From contig CAZHQW010000007.1 of assembly GCA_964534745.1 (NCBI GenBank), positions 19,529 through 83,528 on the forward strand: a stretch of DNA of 64,000 nt. The letters run 5' to 3'. The stretch is from G020354785 sp964534745 (lineage in GTDB: Bacteria > Bacteroidota > Bacteroidia > Bacteroidales > UBA10428). A program made the position numbers and the translations under genes. This document shows, one piece after another, positions 43,887 to 52,380 of the stretch. Under the pieces are notes generated by a model. It did no database searches. It worked only from the letters and a program-made list of their open reading frames with translations, and was not told the origin of the DNA. Every line of letters begins with the position of its first letter. Within the stretch, counting starts at the first letter, position 1.

Positions 43887-46800
43887 TTAATTCATTATTA
43901 AAAGTTTTTCAAATTTTTCAGCCACCCTGCCATCATCTGTTTCTACCCTGACCCTGAAAGGATAAATCCCCTTTGAAAGCTTATCCCCGTTCATGTTCTT
44001 CCCGTCCCAGTAAATTGACTCCGAACGGTAGCCTGCAGATTGCTCTTCATTACTAATTGTAAGTATTAATCTTCCCGAAAGATCAAAGATGTCAACAGTA
44101 ACTTTCAGGTTATTATATGGTTTGTTATGTTCGAACTGGAATACCGTATATTCTGTAACCGGATTGGGATAGTTGTACACTTTCTCGAGAATAATATCAT
44201 CCGACTCTCTCACAATAAACTCGATTGTCTGTTCTGCAGAATTGTTAAAAATATCCCATACTTTTACTCTCAGGGAATGGGTTCCCCCGGTCAGGTCATT
44301 CATCTGGTATATAACTGTTCCACTGTTGTATTTGTCAACATCGGCGTGGTAATAATCATTAAGGACAATAAGCTCACTGATGTTCTCATCAAGGACTCCG
44401 ATTATATCGTGCCCTATTCCGTTTCCAACAGTGTTTATCCCGTTTTCATCATTTATTACAGCATATATAACCGGATTTTTATCAGTGATGCCGCCCTTCT
44501 TGAATTTATCATTATTAAGGTAGAGTTCAATACCAGGTCCATTGTTATCATAAACAGATACATCGGATGTTCCGCCCACAAATATCCTGTTAAAATATCC
44601 ATTTGCATCTATTGCTGAATTTTCTGCATAATAACATATTTTACCGGTTCCAATATTGTAGGATATGTCTTTAGGAACGATAAATGAAAAGCTGAATTTT
44701 CCGTCCGACACGGTTGCTTTGCCTTTATATAAAATATTTTCCTGCACTTCAAAAGTAAATGTTGGTATATCATCGTTACCCAGTGTTGTAATACTTTGGG
44801 GTTTATCAAAAACAGAAGGGTAAACAAATCCGTTGAAGTTATCCATTAAAGTACTGTCACTGTAAGCTACATGTCCCGATACTTTTATCCTGGAAAATGC
44901 CTTCAGGGTATCCAGCCCTTCAGATACAGAAATGTTGTTTATTGAATCGGTAATTATTTTATATTCCGGATAGGCGAGTTCAAGTGCAGGATCGCCGAGC
45001 AGGGCAAAGTTCAGTTTATTCTCCTCCTGTCCCTGGGCATTTTTGCTCTCTCTCACAATGTCTCCCAACCTGTATTTTTTGCCGTTGTTATCTCTGTTAA
45101 AGACATGATTATAGAATTTTTGGTTCAGTTCAAAGTTCAGGTCCGCATATACCACCCTTGTTGTTGAGAATAAAGCAATGGCACCGCCTTCGGGATTCAG
45201 GAGTGCTTCTTCACCCGCAGAGGTTCTTTCAGTTATTTCACCTTCTTCGTCACTAAGATTGTCAAAGCGGCTGAACTCGCATGTGGCAGTAATAAGGAGC
45301 GGGAGTTTATTTATATTTTTCAGTCCCTTTATGTCATTAACTTGTAATATCTGTTCCTTGGCGATGCCATTTTCTCCTCCATGCCCGTTGTAATTGAATA
45401 TCAGCATGCCACTGTTAAAGTTGTCCATTATGGCATTGTGAACATCAGGATATCTCGGTCCGGTAGAAGTTGTAACCTGCTGGTATGCATCAAGCAGCAA
45501 CTTTTTTACTGTGTATTCGGGGTGGTGCTTCCTGATTGTATCAGCCAGCTTATTTGCGTCATTCATATGTTTTGCACTATTTTCGTATTCACCGTCGTCG
45601 CCTGCAAAACACAAAACATTACGCCAGTCCGTCATATTCTCACCCGTATTATAGTTTTTTATTTTATTTAATACACCCTTTGCTTCTTCCGGGGTTTTAA
45701 CAGTCAGGCGTCCCACTCCTATATCCAGTAAATAATCTTCCATTGATTCGGAGCCACCCTCATCATCATCAAGAAATCCGAAAAAATCATCTGTTACGTA
45801 TGAATCACTGACGATCAGTGAATTTTCCGACTGGTAAGTAAGAATGAAATTTGGATTACCCGGACTGGAAGAAAAATTGTTATATGAGCCGTCACCAAAA
45901 AGCAGGAGATACCTGAGCGAGTCTTCAGAGTTATCCGACCTGTCATATATCATTTTGACAAAATCACGGATAGCGCTGACATCAGGCTTGCCTGATGAGA
46001 ACTCGTTATATATCCTGTCAGATGTTGTTACATAAACGCTTAAATTATCACTGGTGCGGTGAAATTCGGCAAGTTCCTCTGCTTCGGCAAGAAAATCCGG
46101 ATGAGTGACAATTATCATATTATGCGGACCAACAGCATGGAGATTCTGATTTTCGACTGCCAGTGTCTCGTTATTGATAACAGGTGTCAGAAAAGTGCCT
46201 GTACTGTTAAAAGCGACATATTCCCGCAAGGTGTCGGCAAGGCTCTTGAAGCTTAATGTTGTGCCATTCAGTGCGGCTGATACCCGGCTTATATTGTGAA
46301 TATCGGTAATATCCCAAACTATGGTATTGCTGCCGGCATTACTTATATTGAACTGTGCAATGTTTCCCTGTCCCACCGACTCTATATCCCTGAAGAACAG
46401 CGGATCATCATGAAGCCTGATTATACTCCTGGCATTAAGGATTATATAATCAAGCCAGCCTTCGTCGGATTGTGCCCTTTTATCATAATATATATTGATA
46501 TCAACAGATTCATCTTCAGCTGTAAATGAGATGATATTATTACTATTCAATCTTGCAAAAGTACCTGTAAAATTGGTCATTGTTAAGCCGTCGATTGCAA
46601 TCTGATTAATTACATTATTATTGCTCCTGACGGTTATTACCCTCTGACTTGCAGCGCGGCTTGCAATTTTTATTTTTAAACGGACCGGGGCAGCGAGATC
46701 AATATCAGGGAACACAAAAGCAGTATCAAAGGCAGCATTTTCAATCTTCCCCCCAAACCATCGCCTGCCTGAGCCAACAAGGTTAAAAATATTTCTTTCG

Positions 46801-47762
46801 TGATATTTGTAATCATTAAATGTGGTTACATTGTGTGTTGCGGGATCGGTAATCCCTGCTGAAGTTTCAATTTTTTTGCCGGGGCCCAGGCTTGTTGTCA
46901 GGTAATAATATGATGCATTTGCGTAATTATGAATGGAGTGGAGAAAAAGGTTGTCGCCAGCATTATACTCCCATGTAACCGGGCCCTCGCCGTAAAAGAG
47001 TATATAATCACCGCTGTTAAAAATGCCGTCGCTGCCCTTTTCCATATGGATAGCATTCTCCAGGAGATCGTCGGGCCGTGATTCGGAATTCATAAAAGGT
47101 AATTGCCAGCCCCCGTTTCCATAGATTCTTAAATCTGAAAGATTTGACATACCCATTCCTGCCAGTTCATTATATGTAAGCCTGTATATACCGCTTGCCG
47201 GGATCCTGATTTTGTACCACTCTCCTGACGCAAGAATGGAGTTCTCACTGTAACTTTTTACAGACTTTAATGTACCGTGTGTTTCTGCAACGGATTCCGA
47301 TTTGCCGGGTTTTATAACAAAGCTTTCAAGGCGTTCTATTTTGCCGGTGACAGGATTCTTTCTCAGGGGAATAAAGCGTAACTGTATTAAGGGCTGCTTG
47401 TTCAGATACCTTATTGCAGTTTCCCATGTCAATTCGGCGGGAATATTTTTCAGAAATTTAATATTCTGAATGTCAGCATCTTCAATTGGTTTATAAACCG
47501 GATCAGAAATAATAATATTTTCACTTGTATAATAATCATCTAATTTTATGAGTTCGCAATAATATGGTAATAATGTTGAATAATCGGAATAGGATGCATC
47601 CTCAAAAAACAGATACTCCCTGTAGGGGGTGCTCTCCGTATTTTCATCAATATTACCTCTAATTGTTTTATTTGCACCCCACTGGATGGTTCTTTTGAGT
47701 GAGTTTTCCTGGGCAGCAACATTTACTGCAAGTACCATTAATATCAGTGCAAAAGGTTTCAT
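43887..47762 (-). CDS. porU: Type IX secretion sortase PorU (C25 gingipain-like peptidase)
   Basis: A 1,291-residue protein with a signal peptide (MKPFALILMVLAVNVAAQ). The C25 peptidase domain spans about residues 550-930; the catalytic histidine is in NYNGHGGENG (near 794) and the cysteine in TATCEFSRFDN (near 827). PorU cuts sorting domains from T9SS cargo and joins cargo to anionic lipopolysaccharide or other anchors. The C-terminal 90 residues (NYPNPVTEYTVFQFEHNKP and GRLILTISNEEQSAGYRS) form a sorting-domain-like fold, as known in PorU, which is retained rather than cleaved. porV follows by 69 bp. Confidence 0.95.
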   Translation of the reverse strand: MKPFALILMVLAVNVAAQENSLKRTIQWGANKTIRGNIDENTESTPYREYLFFEDASYSDYSTLLPYYCELIKLDDYYTSENIIISDPVYKPIEDADIQNIKFLKNIPAELTWETAIRYLNKQPLIQLRFIPLRKNPVTGKIERLESFVIKPGKSESVAETHGTLKSVKSYSENSILASGEWYKIRIPASGIYRLTYNELAGMGMSNLSDLRIYGNGGWQLPFMNSESRPDDLLENAIHMEKGSDGIFNSGDYILFYGEGPVTWEYNAGDNLFLHSIHNYANASYYYLTTSLGPGKKIETSAGITDPATHNVTTFNDYKYHERNIFNLVGSGRRWFGGKIENAAFDTAFVFPDIDLAAPVRLKIKIASRAASQRVITVRSNNNVINQIAIDGLTMTNFTGTFARLNSNNIISFTAEDESVDINIYYDKRAQSDEGWLDYIILNARSIIRLHDDPLFFRDIESVGQGNIAQFNISNAGSNTIVWDITDIHNISRVSAALNGTTLSFKSLADTLREYVAFNSTGTFLTPVINNETLAVENQNLHAVGPHNMIIVTHPDFLAEAEELAEFHRTSDNLSVYVTTSDRIYNEFSSGKPDVSAIRDFVKMIYDRSDNSEDSLRYLLLFGDGSYNNFSSSPGNPNFILTYQSENSLIVSDSYVTDDFFGFLDDDEGGSESMEDYLLDIGVGRLTVKTPEEAKGVLNKIKNYNTGENMTDWRNVLCFAGDDGEYENSAKHMNDANKLADTIRKHHPEYTVKKLLLDAYQQVTTSTGPRYPDVHNAIMDNFNSGMLIFNYNGHGGENGIAKEQILQVNDIKGLKNINKLPLLITATCEFSRFDNLSDEEGEITERTSAGEEALLNPEGGAIALFSTTRVVYADLNFELNQKFYNHVFNRDNNGKKYRLGDIVRESKNAQGQEENKLNFALLGDPALELAYPEYKIITDSINNISVSEGLDTLKAFSRIKVSGHVAYSDSTLMDNFNGFVYPSVFDKPQSITTLGNDDIPTFTFEVQENILYKGKATVSDGKFSFSFIVPKDISYNIGTGKICYYAENSAIDANGYFNRIFVGGTSDVSVYDNNGPGIELYLNNDKFKKGGITDKNPVIYAVINDENGINTVGNGIGHDIIGVLDENISELIVLNDYYHADVDKYNSGTVIYQMNDLTGGTHSLRVKVWDIFNNSAEQTIEFIVRESDDIILEKVYNYPNPVTEYTVFQFEHNKPYNNLKVTVDIFDLSGRLILTISNEEQSAGYRSESIYWDGKNMNGDKLSKGIYPFRVRVETDDGRVAEKFEKLLIMN

Positions 47763-47829
47763 AGGGTATTACTGAACAAGGATGCTAAAATATAAAAAAT
47801 TAGTATTTTAAATAATTAATTTGATTTTT

Positions 47830-47843
47830 AAACGCTGGCGTTT
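47830..47843. repeat. Inverted repeat between divergent porU and the porP-like gene
   Basis: AAACGC (47830-47835) and GCGTTT (47838-47843) flank a TG dinucleotide. It lies in the 136-bp region separating the two divergent transcription units and could be an operator or weak hairpin. Confidence 0.3.
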
Positions 47844-47898
47844 ATTATTTATTGTAAAATATAATATTTTAACAAAAATATAGGACCAGGGTTCAGCT

Positions 47899-48882
47899 AT
47901 GAATGTCAGATTTTATATAATAGCATGCATGCTTGTGTTGACAGGTTGTGGGTGTTATCCGCAGGACCCCGCATTTTCAAACTTCACATCCAATATAATA
48001 TATGTGAATCCTGCCTATGCAAGCTCGGTACCAAATACTGAACTGTCTCTAACCTACCGTAACCAGTGGCCCGGTTTGCCGGGGTCATTCCTGAATTACG
48101 GGGCAGCTGCTGCTGTGCCTGTAAACAGATTTAATAGTGGTATTGGATTCTTTTTTTTGAGTGACATTCAGGGGGGAGGGATCGTAGCTATTACATCTGT
48201 AAATTCAATTTATGCCTACCGGATTAAAATTAACAGTGATATTAATCTGAATGCGGGATTACAGGCTTCGTATTTTTTTGAAAAGCTGGATGCAGGCGAA
48301 CTTGTTTTTGAATCGGACATAAGAAATAATTATGGCACTAATTATGGAGCAGAGGTATTCGAATCAACAAGGGACAATTTTTGGGATTTTTCCCTCGGTT
48401 TTATGACAGAAATCAAGAAACTTATCAACATAGGTTTTTCTGTCGGACACCTCACAAAACCCTACAGATATTTTAGCTCGTCAGGCAGCAGCAGGCTGCG
48501 CTGGAAGTACTCATTTCATGCTTCCTGCGAACTGCCTTTATCTGTTAGTTACAGGGAAAGTGCACCTGTAATTATACCTTCAGTTTTGTATCAGAAACAC
48601 CAGCAGCATAACAGGATTAACTATGGGGCGGGATTATTAATAAAGCCCTTATTTGCAGGTATATGGGCAGAAAACAATTTGAGGTTTAATTTCAGCTCCC
48701 TGGCCGTGGCAGCAGGATATATAAGTAAAAATTACAGTATTATCTATAATTATGATATAAATTTAACTGGCACTAATGTTCTGGATCTGGATATGGGGGC
48801 ACATGAGGCAGTATTTTTGCTAAAAATCAGATATAAAGAAAAAAGAAGGAACAACAGGGCAATAAAATCCTCGAAGTTGTAG
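47899..48882 (+). CDS. PorP/SprF-family type IX secretion membrane protein
   Basis: A 327-residue predicted outer-membrane barrel. The N-terminus (MNVRFYIIACMLVLTGCGCYPQ) could be a lipoprotein or ordinary signal. The family opening appears as DPAFSNFTSNIIYVNPAYASSVPNTELSLTYRNQWPGLPGSFLNYG. PorP/SprF proteins work with the T9SS ring or with secretion of particular partner cargo. It lies between divergent porU and same-strand gldJ, 70 bp before gldJ. No cargo gene with a type B sorting signal is adjacent, which would normally accompany an SprF paralogue. Confidence 0.88.
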   Translation: MNVRFYIIACMLVLTGCGCYPQDPAFSNFTSNIIYVNPAYASSVPNTELSLTYRNQWPGLPGSFLNYGAAAAVPVNRFNSGIGFFFLSDIQGGGIVAITSVNSIYAYRIKINSDINLNAGLQASYFFEKLDAGELVFESDIRNNYGTNYGAEVFESTRDNFWDFSLGFMTEIKKLINIGFSVGHLTKPYRYFSSSGSSRLRWKYSFHASCELPLSVSYRESAPVIIPSVLYQKHQQHNRINYGAGLLIKPLFAGIWAENNLRFNFSSLAVAAGYISKNYSIIYNYDINLTGTNVLDLDMGAHEAVFLLKIRYKEKRRNNRAIKSSKL

Positions 48883-48899
48883 TTATTTTAATAACAATT

Positions 48900-48932
48900 T
48901 TTGTAAATTAACTATAAATTTAATTATATTTG
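48900..48932 (+). promoter_or_regulatory. Bacteroidota-type promoter for gldJ
   Basis: TTTG at 48900-48903 and TATATTTG at 48925-48932 are separated by 21 bases, a strong match to the consensus. Transcription would start near 48939, 14 bases before the ATG at 48953, so gldJ has its own promoter besides any read-through from the porP-like gene. Confidence 0.65.
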
Positions 48933-48952
48933 AAAATAAAAACCTTAAAACC

Positions 48953-50443
48953 ATGAATATAAAGTTATCAGCTGTCATAAAAGTTATTATACTATTATTG
49001 GTATTGTCAGCTTGTGGAGGTGGAAAAACCAGGAAGGCTTCCACCACAACAAATTGGAAATATAATGATCCTGATATGGGTGGTTTTGAAGTTAAATTCG
49101 GGTATGAGCAGGAAAGGGGTCCCGGATTGGTGTTTATTGAAGGAGGAACTTTTACTATGGGAAGAGTGGAGCAGGATTTGCTGTATGACTGGAATAACGT
49201 TCCGAGAAGGGTTACCGTAAGTTCATTTTACATGGACCAGACTGAGCTCAGAAATGTGGATTACAGGGAATACCTGTACTGGATCAGCAGGGTTTTTGTT
49301 GAGTATCCTGAAGTTTACAGGAAGGCTTTACCAGACACACTGGTATGGAGACGTCCGATGGCTTATAATGAACCCTATGTACAGTACTATTTCAGGCATC
49401 CGGCATATAATGATTACCCGGTAGTCGGAATAAACTGGCTTCAGGCTAATGATTATTGTGCATGGAGAACAGACAGGGTAAATGAAATGATACTAATAGA
49501 ACAGGGTATACTTAATCCGGATCCAAACCAGCTGGGCGAAGAGAACTTCAACACTGAAGCATACCTGGCAGGCCAGTATGAGGGACTGGTAAATAAGAAT
49601 TTACCAAGCCTCGACCCCAACAAGGAATTTAGAAGGGTACAGATGGAGGATGGTATATTATTGCCAAGGTACAGGCTCCCGACCGAAGCAGAATGGGAAT
49701 ATGCCGCACTTGCACTTATCGGCAACTCTTTTGAAGAACGGATATATGAGCGCAGGATTTATCCGTGGGACGGACACAATGTAAGAAATGATGTGAAAAA
49801 ATACAGGGGCAAGATGAGGGCCAACTTTGTCAGGGGCAGAGGTGACATGATGGGTGTGGCAGGTGATTTGAATGATAATGCTTCAATACCGGCACCGGTT
49901 GAATCTTTCTGGCCCAATGATTACGGATTATACTGCATGGCAGGAAATGTTAATGAGTGGGTTGAAGATGTTTACAGGCCGATGTCATTCCAGGATTTTA
50001 ACGAATTTAATCCGTTCAGGGGTAATGTATTTCAGACACTTGTCAGGGACGAGGAAGGAAATGTTGCAGAAAAAGACAGCCTGGGGCGCTTGAGGTACAG
50101 GCCTGTTACGGAAGCCGAATCAATAAACAGGTGGAATTATAAAAAAGCATATTATAAGAATTATCATGATGGAGATTATGAATACAGCGTAATTGACGGT
50201 GATGACTGGACTATAGATGCTGATGACCAGAGTCTGACTTCAGACAGGATGTATTCCCAGAAAGCAGGATATGAAACATCGCTGATAAGTGATCAATCAA
50301 GGGTATACAAGGGTGGTTCATGGAGAGACAGGGCATACTGGTTAACACCGGGAGCAAGAAGGTTCCTGGATGAAAGCCAGTCAAGGGATGATTTGGGATT
50401 CCGGTGTGCCATGACACGCGTTGGAAGCCCGGCAGGCTTTTAG
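48953..50443 (+). CDS. gldJ: Gliding motility / type IX secretion lipoprotein GldJ
   Basis: A 496-residue lipoprotein: lipobox LSACGGG with cysteine at 21. The rest is an FGE/SUMF1-like domain: GPGLVFIEGGTFTMGRVEQD, then VSSFYMDQTELRNVDYREYLYWISRVFVEYPEVY, PVVGINWLQANDYCAWR, LPRYRLPTEAEWEYAAL, and GGSWRDRAYWLTPGARRF with GFRCA at the end. These match GldJ, which in gliding bacteria stabilises GldK and is needed for both motility and T9SS. The closely related GldK/PorK is less likely given GRVEQDLLYDWNN and the murF neighbour. Its presence does not prove gliding. Confidence 0.9.
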   Translation: MNIKLSAVIKVIILLLVLSACGGGKTRKASTTTNWKYNDPDMGGFEVKFGYEQERGPGLVFIEGGTFTMGRVEQDLLYDWNNVPRRVTVSSFYMDQTELRNVDYREYLYWISRVFVEYPEVYRKALPDTLVWRRPMAYNEPYVQYYFRHPAYNDYPVVGINWLQANDYCAWRTDRVNEMILIEQGILNPDPNQLGEENFNTEAYLAGQYEGLVNKNLPSLDPNKEFRRVQMEDGILLPRYRLPTEAEWEYAALALIGNSFEERIYERRIYPWDGHNVRNDVKKYRGKMRANFVRGRGDMMGVAGDLNDNASIPAPVESFWPNDYGLYCMAGNVNEWVEDVYRPMSFQDFNEFNPFRGNVFQTLVRDEEGNVAEKDSLGRLRYRPVTEAESINRWNYKKAYYKNYHDGDYEYSVIDGDDWTIDADDQSLTSDRMYSQKAGYETSLISDQSRVYKGGSWRDRAYWLTPGARRFLDESQSRDDLGFRCAMTRVGSPAGF

Positions 50444-50470
50444 AGAATTCTTAAAATTTACAGTATATAC

Positions 50471-50506
50471 AAAACCTCATTATCACTAATGAGGTTTTTT
50501 TAATTT
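50471..50506 (+). terminator. Rho-independent terminator between gldJ and murF
   Basis: A perfect 12-bp inverted repeat (50471-50482 and 50487-50498, core AACCTCATTA) with a 4-base loop runs into a T tract at 50495-50501. Confidence 0.85.
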
Positions 50507-50525
50507 TTAATACCCTAAAGTCATT

Positions 50526-51824
50526 GTGAATATAAGTGATATATATGAACTGTTTTTACGCTATCCTTGGATATCCACTGACTCGAGATCCGTAAAGAAA
50601 AATTCGATATTCTTTGGGTTAAGCGGCAGAAATTTTGATGGTAACAGGTTTACTATGGATGCCCTCAGAGGTGGTGCTGCTTATGCTATTACAGATAAAG
50701 AATACTATGAGGCCGATAGCAGGATCATCAGGGTAAAAGACAGTCTTGCCACTCTTCAGGAGCTGTCAAACTATCACAGGAAAAGATGCAGCGCACAAAT
50801 CCTGGCTATAACCGGTTCAAACGGTAAAACAACAACAAAGGAGTTAATAAAAAAAATACTTGATGAAAAGTATAAGGTTTTTGCTACGACGGGAAACCTG
50901 AACAACCACATAGGCGTGCCCCTGACCCTGCTTTCAATGCCACCTGATACCAGGATAGCAGTAATTGAAATGGGGGCAAACCATCATGGTGAGATAAGAC
51001 AATTATGCAGTATAGCCGAACCGGATTTCGGATTAATCACGAATATAGGGATGGCACATATGGAAGGATTTGGAACTCTTGAAGATGTGGCCAGGGCAAA
51101 AGCCGAGCTTTTCGATTACCTGAAAGGAAGGAGAGGGAAGATTTACATTAACACTGGCAGTCCCTTTATCAGTGCCCTGATTCCTGAAAATTACAGTAAC
51201 ACTGTGTTATATGGTGACAAAGGTACCACATGCTGGGGGCAATATGTTAAATCGAGTCCTTTTCTTGAAATGTTGCTTTTTATGGAGGGTGATACAAGCG
51301 GATTGAAAATCAATACCAACCTCGTTGGCAGGTATAATGTCGAAAATGTTGTGGCAGCAGCAGCCTTTGCACGTTCTTTGAATATGGCAAAAGACTCCAT
51401 AAAAAGATCTGTTGAGGATTATTCCCCTGAAAACAACAGGTCACAGTTAATAAAAACAGAAGACAACACAATTTACCTCGACGCCTATAATGCCAATCCC
51501 ACAAGCATGAAGGCCGCGTTGGAGAGCTTTATTGAACTGGAGTTACAAAACAAATGGTTTATTCTGGGCGAGATGCTTGAGATTGGAGATACATCGGACA
51601 AGGAACATGAGCTCTTGCTAACATTCCTCAGGGAGAAAAACATGACTAACGTAATATGTGTTGGGAGGGGCTTTTTACGCCACGCTGAAAAATTCGGATA
51701 TAAGTACTATAATGATGTTGATGAACTTGCTCAAATACTTAAATCGGAAAAGATCAGGAGTGCCAGCATATTGATTAAGGGGTCCCGCGCAAACCGGCTT
51801 GAAAAGCTGGTAAACACACTTTAA
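50526..51824 (+). CDS. murF: UDP-N-acetylmuramoyl-tripeptide--D-alanyl-D-alanine ligase
   Basis: Adds D-Ala-D-Ala to the UDP-MurNAc tripeptide in the last cytoplasmic step of the peptidoglycan precursor. The ATP loop is ITGSNGKTTTKELI (about residues 95-108). Other motifs are DSRSVKKNSIFFGLSG, TGNLNNHIGVPLTLL, EMGANHHGEI and YNANPTSMKAAL. The length of 432 residues is normal. A GTG at 50526 is the only suitable start; no ATG is available upstream of the conserved N-terminus. The gene follows gldJ after a terminator. Confidence 0.95.
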   Translation: MNISDIYELFLRYPWISTDSRSVKKNSIFFGLSGRNFDGNRFTMDALRGGAAYAITDKEYYEADSRIIRVKDSLATLQELSNYHRKRCSAQILAITGSNGKTTTKELIKKILDEKYKVFATTGNLNNHIGVPLTLLSMPPDTRIAVIEMGANHHGEIRQLCSIAEPDFGLITNIGMAHMEGFGTLEDVARAKAELFDYLKGRRGKIYINTGSPFISALIPENYSNTVLYGDKGTTCWGQYVKSSPFLEMLLFMEGDTSGLKINTNLVGRYNVENVVAAAAFARSLNMAKDSIKRSVEDYSPENNRSQLIKTEDNTIYLDAYNANPTSMKAALESFIELELQNKWFILGEMLEIGDTSDKEHELLLTFLREKNMTNVICVGRGFLRHAEKFGYKYYNDVDELAQILKSEKIRSASILIKGSRANRLEKLVNTL

Positions 51825-51841
51825 ATAATCCGGTTAAATTG

Positions 51842-52261
51842 TCAGGGCTTATCCCTCAACGTGAGGGATTTGATAATCATACTTTTATCCAGCAGCTCAT
51901 CTATTGAGAGCATCAGCTGTGAGCTGTCTATATTGCTGTATATGTATGTGTCACAACCTGCCTCGATACAGTCCGTTTGAGTATCCATTGAATATTGGCT
52001 GGTAATTGCTATTATCGGAATTAGCTGGTTGTAACTCTTTATCTCAAGTATGCTCTTATAAATGTTCTTTCCCAGGATGATAACATCCACTATTATCAAA
52101 TCAATCCTGTTCTTCGCTGCCAGCATATTCTGGGCTTGTTTTATAGAAACAGCCCTTTTAATTTTTATTTTTGTATCTGACAGTGCATCTTTCAGGTATA
52201 AATAACTTACATAATCATCTTCTATGATCAGTAAAGTTTTATTATGCCAGTTGAATTTCAT
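51842..52261 (-). CDS. Single-domain receiver (CheY-like) protein with missing lysine
   Basis: A 139-residue protein made of one receiver domain. The acidic pair is in LLIIEDDYVSY, the phospho-acceptor aspartate in LIIVDVIIL (about residue 57), and the conserved serine or threonine in IIAITSQYS. Where the family has YLxKP, it has TYIYSNIDSS, so the usual lysine is replaced. It has no output domain. It converges on murF and is followed upstream by a 119-bp gap. It could be a degenerate or phosphorylation-independent adaptor; its partner is unknown. Confidence 0.85.
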   Translation of the reverse strand: MKFNWHNKTLLIIEDDYVSYLYLKDALSDTKIKIKRAVSIKQAQNMLAAKNRIDLIIVDVIILGKNIYKSILEIKSYNQLIPIIAITSQYSMDTQTDCIEAGCDTYIYSNIDSSQLMLSIDELLDKSMIIKSLTLRDKP

Positions 52262-52380
52262 TGTAACATGGGGGTTTATTATTAGATCTCATATTAATTC
52301 CTGATTTAAATAAAAAGTAACCCTCCCCGCAAATTTTTTTGGCAGATTTTTATGAAAAAGCACAGAATTATATAGGTGAT

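Noticed and set aside
43887..47762. Long open frames on the opposite strand of porU
   Set aside because: They have no family signatures and mirror the codon pattern of porU; porU shows intact catalytic motifs throughout.
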